The translations under genes were made by a program, and so were the position numbers. Under the pieces are notes generated by a model, which searched no databases, was not told the DNA's origin, and was given only the letters and a program-made list of their open reading frames with translations. Below are positions 42,883 to 51,500 of a DNA stretch of 64,000 nt, piece by piece. Source of the stretch: Archangiaceae bacterium (GTDB lineage Bacteria; Myxococcota; Myxococcia; Myxococcales; Myxococcaceae); NCBI GenBank assembly GCA_016714225.1, contig JADJNS010000003.1, positions 310,001-374,000 of the forward strand, in the 5' to 3' direction. The stretch's first letter is position 1. Each line of letters begins with the position of its first letter.

Positions 42883-45681
42883 ATGAGCGCCTGCTTCGAC
42901 GAAGACCGGGTGCTCGCGCTGCTCGAGCGGCGCCTGCCCGACACCGAGCGCGCCGAGGTCGAGGCGCACCTCGACCGCTGCGAGGGCTGCCGCACCTGGG
43001 TCGCGCAGGTGGCGCGCGACTGGTTTCCCGCCGCCGCGGCCCCGTCGCACCCGGGGCCCGCCCGGCCCGAGCCCGAGGGCGCGCTCGAGCTGCGCCGCGG
43101 CATGCTCCTCGGCCGCTACCTGCTGCTCGAGACGCTCGGCGCCGGCGGCATGGGCATGGTGTTCGAGGCCTACGACCCCGAGCTCGATCGGAAGATCGCC
43201 ATCAAGCTCTTGCGGCCCGAGCCTCGAGGGCCCTCGGGCGCACAGCAGCACCTGCTCGCCGAGGCCAAGGCCATTGCCCGGCTGCAGCACCCGCACGTGG
43301 TCGCGGTGTACGACGTGGGCACCATCGAGGGCCGCGTCTTCGTGGCGCTCGAGCTGGTGGTCGGCCAGACCCTGGGCCAGTGGCTGGCCGGCGCCGCGCG
43401 CCCCTGGCGCGAGGTGCTGCGGCTGTTCCTGCAGGCGGGTGAGGGGCTCGCCGCCGCCCATGCGGTGGGCATCGTGCACCGCGACTTCAAGCCGTCGAAC
43501 GTGCTGGTGGGCGGCGACGGCCGCGCGCGGGTCTGCGACTTCGGGCTGGCCCACGAGGCGTCGGTGGGGCAGGGCACGCCCGCGTACATGGCCCCCGAGC
43601 GCCGCGCCGGCGCCAGCGGAGACGCGCGCGCCGACCAGTTCAGCTACTGCGTCGCGCTGCGCGAGGCGCTGCAGCGGCACCCCGGCGCTCCCCGCCGCGT
43701 GCTCAAGGCCCTCGAGCGCGGGCTGTCGCCCGAGCCGTCGGCGCGCTGGCCTTCGATGAGCGCCCTGCTGCACGCGCTCAAGCCGCCGCGCCGCACCGGC
43801 GCGCTGTGGGCCGCAGCCGTGGTGACGGCGGCCCTCGCCGCGCTGATCGCGGTGCCCCGGGTGCTGGCCACCCAGCGCGCCGCCCGCTGCGCCGCGCCGC
43901 CCACCGACTCGTCGGTGGGCTTTGGCGCCGAGCGCGCCGCCGCCGCGAGGGCCGCGTTCGAGCGCACGGGCCTGGCCTTCGCCGCCGACGCGTGGGCGCG
44001 GGTCGAGCCCCGTCTCACCGCCTATGCCGCCGCGCTGAGCACTGAGCAGCGCGCGGCGTGCGAGGCGACCTGGGTGTCGGGTCGGCTGCCCGAGCCGGTG
44101 CTGCGCTCGCGGCTGTCGTGCCTCGAGCGCGACCGCCGGCAGCTCGCGGTGCTCGCCGAGCTGTTCTCGGCCGCCGACCGCGAGCTGGTCGGCAAGGCGG
44201 TCGAGGCCGTCGGCGCGCTCCCCGACCCGTCGCTCTGCGCGCAGGTGGTCGAGCCCGACCCGCCCGGCACGCACCAGGTTCGGCAGCAGCTGGCCGAGGC
44301 GACCGCGCTGGGCTCGGCGGCGCGTCACCAGCAGGCCGAGCCGATCGCCGCCGCCGCGCTCGAGGCGGCGCGGGCGCTGCACAGCCGGGCGCTCGAGGCC
44401 GAGGCCGAGCTGGTTGAAGCGCGGGCGCTCGACCGGCTGGCGAAGCTCGATGCCGCCGAGGCGGGCTACGGCCGGGCGGTGCGCGCGGCGCAGGCGGCGC
44501 ACGCCGACGAGGTGGGGGCCAAGGCGGCCACCGCGCTGGTGTTCCTGCGCGGAGTGAAGCGGCACCAGGTCGAGGCCGGGCGCGAGGCGGCGCGCGACGC
44601 CTCGGCGTGGGTCGAGCGGCTGGGCAACCCGCCCGACCGCGTCGCGGCCCTGCTGCAAGGCGAAGCCGCCATCGCCCGCCTCGATGGAAAGTACGCCGAC
44701 GCCGCGGCGCTCGATCGCCGCTCGGCCGAGCTGCGCGAGCGGCTGCTCCCGCCCGACCCGCTGGCGCTCGCCGACTCGTACGTGTGGCTGACGACCGACC
44801 TGCGGCTCGAGGGGCGCTACCCCGAGGCGCTGGTAGAAGCGCGGCGCGCCCTCGAGCTCCACCAGCGCGTGCTCGGCAAAGACCACCCCGGCGCCGCCTC
44901 GTCGGTGAGCAACGTGGCGATGCTGCTGTCGATGACCGGCAAGGCCGAAGAGGCCATCGCCTACCACCGCCACGCGCTCGAGCTGCGCACCCGCGCGTTT
45001 CCCAAGGGCCACCCCGAGATCGCCTCGTCGCAGCTGAACGTGGGCCAGGCCCTGGCCATCGCCGGCCGCTACGACGAGGCGCTGCCGTTGCTGCTCGACG
45101 CCGCGCAGACCGCGCACGCGGCCGGCGCCGACCCGTTCGCGGCGACCGCGCACGTCAACGCCGCGGCGGTGCTCACGCAGCTGGGCCGGCCCGTCGAGGC
45201 CGAGGCCGAGGCGCGCGAGGCGCTGGCGATTCGCACCCGCCTGTTTGCGCCCGGCCACCCCGACCTGGGCTACGCGCACGCCACGCTGGGGTCGGCGCTG
45301 CTGGCGCAGCACCGCGCCGCGGCGGCCCTCGCCGAGCTGCAGGCCGGCCTCTCGCTGTGGGAAAAGAGCTTCGGCCCCGAGTACCCCGACCTGGGAGACC
45401 TGCTGGTCGACCTGGGCCGCGCGCAGCTCGAGCTGGGCGCTCCGGCGAAGGCGGTGCCGCTGCTCGAGCGCGCGCTGGCGCTGCTCCCCAAGACGCCCGA
45501 CAGCGAGTACCGGCCGGTCGAGGCGGGGTTCTTCTTGAGCCAGGCGCTGTGGGAGGCCGGGCTCGATCGCGCGCGGGCGGTGAGCCTCGCCAAGGCGGCG
45601 CTCGCCAGCGAGTCGCCGCGAAGAGAAGACGCCCGCAGGTGGCTGGCGCTGCACGCGACCACCGCCGCCGCGCCGCGCTGA
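42883..45681 (+). CDS. zf-HC2/Ser-Thr kinase/TPR membrane protein
   Basis: 932 residues. The N-terminus has the zinc-binding H29-C33-C36 set of an anti-sigma-type zf-HC2 domain. A Hanks kinase (residues about 78-300) follows: GAGGMGMVFEA, Lys108, HRDFKPSNVL at 199-208 (RD plus a Phe instead of Leu), DFG at 219. A single membrane helix lies at 306-326 (LWAAAVVTAALAALIAVP). The rest is extracytoplasmic and built of tetratricopeptide-like repeats (VSNVAMLLSMTGKAEEAIAY, LNVGQALAIAGRYDEALPLL). The sigma gene opposite is a likely partner: the zf-HC2 part may hold the sigma factor. Confidence 0.9.
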   Translation: MSACFDEDRVLALLERRLPDTERAEVEAHLDRCEGCRTWVAQVARDWFPAAAAPSHPGPARPEPEGALELRRGMLLGRYLLLETLGAGGMGMVFEAYDPELDRKIAIKLLRPEPRGPSGAQQHLLAEAKAIARLQHPHVVAVYDVGTIEGRVFVALELVVGQTLGQWLAGAARPWREVLRLFLQAGEGLAAAHAVGIVHRDFKPSNVLVGGDGRARVCDFGLAHEASVGQGTPAYMAPERRAGASGDARADQFSYCVALREALQRHPGAPRRVLKALERGLSPEPSARWPSMSALLHALKPPRRTGALWAAAVVTAALAALIAVPRVLATQRAARCAAPPTDSSVGFGAERAAAARAAFERTGLAFAADAWARVEPRLTAYAAALSTEQRAACEATWVSGRLPEPVLRSRLSCLERDRRQLAVLAELFSAADRELVGKAVEAVGALPDPSLCAQVVEPDPPGTHQVRQQLAEATALGSAARHQQAEPIAAAALEAARALHSRALEAEAELVEARALDRLAKLDAAEAGYGRAVRAAQAAHADEVGAKAATALVFLRGVKRHQVEAGREAARDASAWVERLGNPPDRVAALLQGEAAIARLDGKYADAAALDRRSAELRERLLPPDPLALADSYVWLTTDLRLEGRYPEALVEARRALELHQRVLGKDHPGAASSVSNVAMLLSMTGKAEEAIAYHRHALELRTRAFPKGHPEIASSQLNVGQALAIAGRYDEALPLLLDAAQTAHAAGADPFAATAHVNAAAVLTQLGRPVEAEAEAREALAIRTRLFAPGHPDLGYAHATLGSALLAQHRAAAALAELQAGLSLWEKSFGPEYPDLGDLLVDLGRAQLELGAPAKAVPLLERALALLPKTPDSEYRPVEAGFFLSQALWEAGLDRARAVSLAKAALASESPRREDARRWLALHATTAAAPR

Positions 45682-45686
45682 GCCCT

Positions 45687-47165
45687 TCAGTTGATGGGCG
45701 GTATCTCGTCGCGCTGCACGCACGAGGCGAGGTCGAACAGCATGAAGATGAGCGCCTTCTCTTGCGGCGAGGGCGCTTCGTTCTTGCAGATGCCGGGGAA
45801 GTACGGGCCGCCGGCCGCCGCGTCGAGCGCCTGCGCCGAGACGTGAAAGTCGCTGAACACCACCCGGCCGCACTGGTCGGGCGCGCCGCCGTCGGGCAGC
45901 AGGTCGGCCACCGGGGTGTTGAAGGTGAGGTGCTGCACCGTCTGCTTGTTGTTGTCGCGCGTGTTGGTGCCGTACACCCAGCGGGTGGCGCGGGCCGGCG
46001 AGACGGCGTCGACGTTGTGGCGCGACTCGAAGATCGACAGGTGCCCCGCAGTCGGCGACCCGCCCACGTTGCCCAGCCACTGCGAGAAGGCCTGGCCCTT
46101 GGCGAAGCCGGTGTCGATGGTGGCATCGAACGCCACGCTGTCGGCCGAGGTCGGGTTGGGGCCGCCGATGCTCCAGGTCGCGACCGAGGGGAAGGGGGCC
46201 TGCGCGTCGTGCACCCAGACGTAGCTGTAGTGGGTGGCGAACACCCGGCCGCCCGCGGTGGTGTAGTCGATGACGTTGCGCGTCGCTGCGGCGGGCTTCT
46301 GCCGCTCCGAGCCTTCGCACGGCAGCATCACCACGTCGTACTGCTTGAGCGTGTCGACGTTGGACCACAGCGTCGAGCCCGCGGGCGCCGGCGGGTTCAT
46401 GTCTTTGCCGTTCTCGTGAAAGAAGTGCACCCGGCCGTCGCCGGTGGGCCGGGTCACCTCGGCCTCGTCGAGCCCCACCTTCTTCAGCAGGCACTCGAAC
46501 GGGTCCGAGTTGCCGGTCGAGATCGCCATCTTGGGTATGTCGCCCTCGCTCTTGTTGCGCGGCAGCCGGGTGAGCTCGTGGTCGGTGATGGCGGTGGTCT
46601 GGCACGCCGGCACGGTGGGGATCATCACCTTGCGGCGCCAGCGCCCCATCTGGATGACCAGGGGGATGTTGGCGCCCGCCGGCACGTCGGCGAGGGTGAA
46701 GGTGCCGTCGGGCCCGGTCAGCGTCTGCACCACCGGGTTGCCCGAGATGTTCGAGCCGCAGCGGTCGCAGCTGACCCCGGCCGCGAAGGGCTGAAGGTCG
46801 GCGTTCGGCACGAAGACGATGGCGTTGTAGAGCGGCAGGTCGCCCTTGGGCGTGTAGACGGTGCCGGTCAGGGTGGTCTTGGTGGTGGCGGTGCAGGCCA
46901 TCTGCTGGCACTGCAGGCCCACGCACGGGCCGCCGCCGTTGCCTCCGCTGCCGCCCTGGCCGTTGCCGTTGCCGCCGGTGGCGCTGCCACCGGTGCCGGT
47001 GCTGCCGCCGGTGGGGTTGGAGTTCGGGCCCCGGCACATGCCCCCGACGCAGGCGTCACCGCCCGGGCAGTCGCGGCTGTCGGCGCAGGGTATCGAGCCG
47101 CGGCAGTCGCATGACGAGTACGAGCCCACGGCGATGACCGCCGCCAGGACGAACGTTCGGCGCAT
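45687..47165 (-). CDS. Lipoprotein with carboxypeptidase-regulatory-like and ThuA/GATase-like domains
   Basis: 492 residues. A signal and lipobox region (VGSYSSCDC), a Cys-rich segment, and a long Gly/Ser/Asn linker (GGSTGTGGSATGGNGNGQG) lead to a beta-sandwich of carboxypeptidase regulatory type (LTGTVYTPKGDLPLYNAIVF, GTFTLADVPAGANIPLVIQ). The second half (YDVVMLPCEGSERQ, DYTTAGGRVFATHYSYVWV) recalls a ThuA or glutamine-amidotransferase-like fold, with no clear triad. The stop is 5 bp from the stop of the kinase gene. Function unknown; secreted or outer-membrane anchored. Confidence 0.7.
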   Translation of the reverse strand: MRRTFVLAAVIAVGSYSSCDCRGSIPCADSRDCPGGDACVGGMCRGPNSNPTGGSTGTGGSATGGNGNGQGGSGGNGGGPCVGLQCQQMACTATTKTTLTGTVYTPKGDLPLYNAIVFVPNADLQPFAAGVSCDRCGSNISGNPVVQTLTGPDGTFTLADVPAGANIPLVIQMGRWRRKVMIPTVPACQTTAITDHELTRLPRNKSEGDIPKMAISTGNSDPFECLLKKVGLDEAEVTRPTGDGRVHFFHENGKDMNPPAPAGSTLWSNVDTLKQYDVVMLPCEGSERQKPAAATRNVIDYTTAGGRVFATHYSYVWVHDAQAPFPSVATWSIGGPNPTSADSVAFDATIDTGFAKGQAFSQWLGNVGGSPTAGHLSIFESRHNVDAVSPARATRWVYGTNTRDNNKQTVQHLTFNTPVADLLPDGGAPDQCGRVVFSDFHVSAQALDAAAGGPYFPGICKNEAPSPQEKALIFMLFDLASCVQRDEIPPIN

Positions 47166-47248
47166 GGGTTGCTCCTTCTTCTTCGGCCAGACCGGGAACT
47201 GCCGGCAGCGAGTCTAGTGCCGCTCGCCACGGCTGGCGAACGCCTGTT

Positions 47249-48541
47249 TCAGGCCTTCAGCTCGGTGACGCCGCCCATGTAGGGCACCAGCGCCTCGGGT
47301 ATCTGAACGCTGCCGTCTTCGCGCTGGTAGTTCTCGAGAATCGCCACCAGGGTGCGGCCGACCGCCAGGCCCGAGCCGTTCAGGGTGTGCACCAGCTGGG
47401 GCTTGTCGCCCTTCTCCTGGCGGAAGCGAATCTTCGCGCGCCGCGCCTGAAAGTCGCTGAAGTTCGAGCACGACGAAATCTCTCGGAACAGCCCCTTGCC
47501 GTCTTCGGCGCCGGGCAGCCACACCTCGAGGTCGTAGGTCTTCTGAGAAGCGAAGCCCATGTCGCCGGTGCAGAGCAGCTGCACCCGGTGGTGCAGCTTG
47601 AGCTTCTCCAAGATCGCGCACGCATCTTGGGTCAGCGACTCGAGCTCTTCGAGGCTGTCTTGCGGCTTCGCGAACTTCACCAGCTCGACCTTGTGGAACT
47701 GGTGCATGCGCAGGTAGCCGCGGGTGTCTCGGCCCGCCGACCCGGCCTCGGCGCGGAAGCAGGGGCTGAACGCGCAGTACTTCAGCGGCAGCTGCGCCCC
47801 TTCGAGAATCTCGTCGTAGTGGTAGTTGGTGACCGGCACCTCGGCGGTGGGGATGAGGAAGAGCTCGTGCTCACCCGCGGTCTTGAACGCGTCGTCTTCG
47901 AACTTCGGCAGCTGGCCGGTCGCGGTCATCGACTGCCGGTTGACCAGGTAGGGCGGCAGAATCTCGAGGTAGCCGCGCTTGACGTGCTCGTCGATCATGA
48001 AGGTCGCCAGCGCGCGCTCCATGCGCGCGAGGTTGCCCTTCAAGAACGCGAAGCGGGCGCCCGACACCTTGGCCGCGCGCTCGACGTCGAACATGCCCAG
48101 CTTCTCGCCCAGCTCGAAGTGCTGCTTGGGCTTGAAGAGGAAGTGCGGCTTCTCGCCCCAGGTGCGCACCGTCTGGTTGTCGTGCTCCGACGTGCCGGTG
48201 GGCACCGACGCGTGCGGCACGTTGGGCAGGTCGTACATCATCTTCTCGAGCTTCTCTTCGACCTCTTTGAGCCGGCCCTCTTTGTCTTTGATCGACGTGC
48301 CGAGGGTCTTCAGCTCGGCCGAGCGCTCTTTGAGCGCCGCCGGGTTCGACTTGGCCAGCACCTTCATCTCTTCGTTGGCCTTGTTGCGCTGCGCCTGCAG
48401 CGCCTCGCCGTCGATGATCAGCGCGCGCCGCTCGTCGAACGTCGCCTTGAACTCGGGCGAGATCTTCGCGCCGCCCCCGCGATCAGCGAGCCGGGTGGTC
48501 CACGCGTCGTAGTTCTTCGCCAACTCCTTCAGATCCAGCAC
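47249..48541 (-). CDS. serS: Seryl-tRNA synthetase
   Basis: 430 residues, the normal bacterial length. The first 100 are a helical coiled-coil arm (RSAELKTLGTSIKDKEGRLK). The catalytic core has class II motif 2 (FRAEAGSAGRDTRGYLRMHQ) and motif 3 (NGSGLAVGRTLVAILENYQ). It aminoacylates tRNA-Ser; two tRNA-Ser genes occur at 39208 and 39321. The start is GTG, immediately after the TGA of the large TPR protein gene (TGAGTG), so translation is probably coupled to it, an unusual pairing for serS. Confidence 0.95.
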   Translation of the reverse strand: MLDLKELAKNYDAWTTRLADRGGGAKISPEFKATFDERRALIIDGEALQAQRNKANEEMKVLAKSNPAALKERSAELKTLGTSIKDKEGRLKEVEEKLEKMMYDLPNVPHASVPTGTSEHDNQTVRTWGEKPHFLFKPKQHFELGEKLGMFDVERAAKVSGARFAFLKGNLARMERALATFMIDEHVKRGYLEILPPYLVNRQSMTATGQLPKFEDDAFKTAGEHELFLIPTAEVPVTNYHYDEILEGAQLPLKYCAFSPCFRAEAGSAGRDTRGYLRMHQFHKVELVKFAKPQDSLEELESLTQDACAILEKLKLHHRVQLLCTGDMGFASQKTYDLEVWLPGAEDGKGLFREISSCSNFSDFQARRAKIRFRQEKGDKPQLVHTLNGSGLAVGRTLVAILENYQREDGSVQIPEALVPYMGGVTELKA

Positions 48542-51500
48542 TCAGCGCAGCTCCTGTTTGAGGTCGTAGATGTCGTCATCGACCTGTTTTTTCATCTTCG
48601 GGTCCTGGTTCAGCTTCTGGAACTGCTCCAGGGCCTCGATGGCGTCTTGGTACTGCTTCTTCTCTTTCAGCGCGTAGCCCAGGTTGTACCAGCTGGTGAG
48701 GTCGGCCCCGTCGGCCTGGGTGGCCTTGCGGTACCAGGTGATGGCGTCTGACCACTTCTTCTTCTCGCCGTAGGCGTTCGCCAGCTTCGGGTACACCTCT
48801 TTGAACCCCGGCTCGCCGCCCAGCGCCTTCAGGTACGCGTCGATGGCCTTGGGCCACTGGCCGCCCGCCGAGTGCGCGTCGCCGATCGACGCGAAGATGC
48901 GGGTGCGGCCCGGGTCGGCGTCGAGCGCCTTCTGGAAGAAGTCGATCGCCTCTCGCTGCTTGTTGTGCTCGAGCGCGTTCTTGCCCAGCGCCTCGAGCGC
49001 GTCGGCGTACTTCGGCTCGATGGTGAGCGCCGCCTTCCACTCGTCGACCGCCTCGTTGCCCTTGCGCGCGTCCATGTAGATGTTGCCCAGCTCGTAGTGG
49101 AACTCGGCGCGGCGCGGCGCGTGGTCGATGGCCTTCTTCATCGACTCGATGGCCTGGGTGTACTCGGCGCGCTTGCGCTTCACCTTGGCCATGTAGAAGT
49201 TCGCGTCGGCGTTGCCGGGCTCTTTCTGCAGCGCGTTGCCGAGCAGGTTGGCGGTCGCGGCGTCCATATCGCCCTTGTCGAACGCCACCGCCCCCAGCGT
49301 GATGGGAATGTTGACCGACCGCGGGTCGTCTTCTTTCGCCTGGGTCAGCTCTTTCATCGCCTCGTCGAGGCGGCCCAGCTTCCACAGCGCGGTGCCGTAC
49401 TGCAGCCGCCCGTCGTGAATCTTGGGGTCGAGCTTCAGCGCCTTGAGCGCCTGCTGCTCGGCCAGCTCGGGCTTGCCCTTGGCCAGCGCCACCCGCGACA
49501 GGCCCAGAAACGCGCCCGGCAGGTTGGGGTTCAGGTCGGCCGCCTTGTTGAGCTCGTCTTGCGCGCGGTCGACGTTGTTCTCGGCCAGCGCCAGCTCGCC
49601 CAGGCCGACGTGCACCAGCGCGTTGTCGGGCGCCTTGGTGAGCGCCTCTTCGAGCTGCGGCTTGGCCTCGCCGAAGCGGCGCAGCCTCAGGTACAGGCTC
49701 GACAGCGCGATGTTCGCCTCGACCATCTTGCCGTCGGCGCTGATGGCCCGCTTGTAGCTCTCTTCGGCCTGCTTGGTGCGGTCCATGCCGTCTTCCACCC
49801 GGCCCGACAGAAACGCGATGCGCGCGTTGCCGGGAAAGCGGCCCGACGCCGAGGCCATCACCTTGGTCGCCTCGTCCATCTTGCCCAGGCCGATCAGCGC
49901 GTTGAGGTACGTCTCGATGTAGCCGAGGTTCTGCGGCGCCTTGTCGCTCGCGTCTTTGAGCATCGGCATCGCCTTCGCGTAGTCGTGCCGCTCGACCAGC
50001 AGCGCGCCGTAGGCCCCCTTGGCGAACACGTTCGCCGGGTCGGCCTTGAGCGCCTCTTCGAAGGTCGCCACCGCCTCGTCGAGCTGCTTGCTGTCGGCGG
50101 CGATCTGCGCCTTCAGCGCGAGCGCCCGGCCCAGCTCGGCCGGCGCCAGGTTCACCCGCGCGTCGGCGGCGAGCGCCGGGTCGAGCAGCGCGGTGCCCTT
50201 GGCGTTGTTCTTTCTCTCGAGCACCTCGATCGCCGCCAGCTCGACGGCCGACGAGACGTGCTGCGGGTTCGCCGCCAGCGCCTCGCCGAAGCGGCCCGCC
50301 GCCAGGTCGACCTCTTTCTGCTTGAGGTGCAAGAGCCCCAGCCCGTGCAGCGCCTTGGCCGAGGTCTTGTCTTTGTTGAGCACCTCTTTGAGGTCGGTCA
50401 TCGCCTGCGGAACCTGACCCTTGGTGGCCAGCGCCTCGGCCTTGAGAAAGAGCAGCTCGAGGTCGCCTTCGTTGTCGGCGCGCGCCCGGGCCGAGGCCAC
50501 CAGCGCCAGGGCCTTGTCGGTGTCTTTGCCGTTGAGCGCGGCGTTGGCCAGCGCCTTGACCACCTCGACGTGCTTCTCGCCGAGCAGCATGATGTTTTCC
50601 TGCTCGGCCTCGGCGGTGCGCAGGTCGGCCGCGTTCACCGCGCCGTACCGGCGGGCGAGGTTGTAGACCGACTGCATCCACACGGCGCGCACCTCGGGGT
50701 ACGGCTTGGTGCGCAAGAGCTTCTCGCACAGCTCTTTGCTGTTCTGGTAGCCCTTGAAGGTGTCGGCGAGCAGGCCCTTCTTGGCCTCGGCGAGCGCCTT
50801 GCCCTCTTCGGTGTTCGCCGAGACCCGCGCGGGGAAGAGCACCTTCAGGCCGAACAGGCCGTAGCGGGTGGTGCTCGACCAGCCGCCCGCCACCACGATT
50901 CCCAGCAGCAGCACGCCGGCGATGATCCACGGCACGCGCTTGCTGAAGGGCACCGGCTCTTTGCCCTGCACCACCGCGACCGCTGCCATGCGGCCTTCGT
51001 AGAGCTGCTTGAGCCGCTCCATGCTGGGGGGCGCGGGGCGGTTGGCCGGCACGCTCACGCCCGCGCCTCCGCCCGACTGCACCGGCATCTGCGGCACGGT
51101 GCCGGCGCGCGCCGGCTGCTCCATCAGCTTGGCGATCGCGGCCTGGAAGGCGCCCTCGGCGCCGATCGGCTGCCAGCTCTCGCCGTCGAGCGAGACCTCT
51201 TCGTTGCCGAGCAGCTGCCCGTCTTCGAGCATCTTCACCACCACCGCTTCTTCGAACGGCCCGAACACCTTGCCGCTGCGGCGCTTGATGTGAAAGCGGC
51301 GCACGTGGGTGGCGTCTTTGACTCCCGCTTCTTTCGCGGTGTCGTCGATGAAGCTGAGCATCTCGAGCCCGTCGGCCGGAGCCGCCGGCTTGGGGGGAGG
51401 CAGCGGCGCAGAGAGATCGGCCTCGAGGTCATCGGGCCTGCTCTTCGAGGTGGGGTCGAACTCGAGCGAGTCGCCGCCGCCGCCGAAGTCGACCTCGCCG

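Noticed and set aside
41977..47037. 1686-residue reverse frame containing the sigma factor
   Set aside because: Only the C-terminal 279 residues (from ATG 42816) are conserved; the rest is antisense to the kinase and lipoprotein genes.
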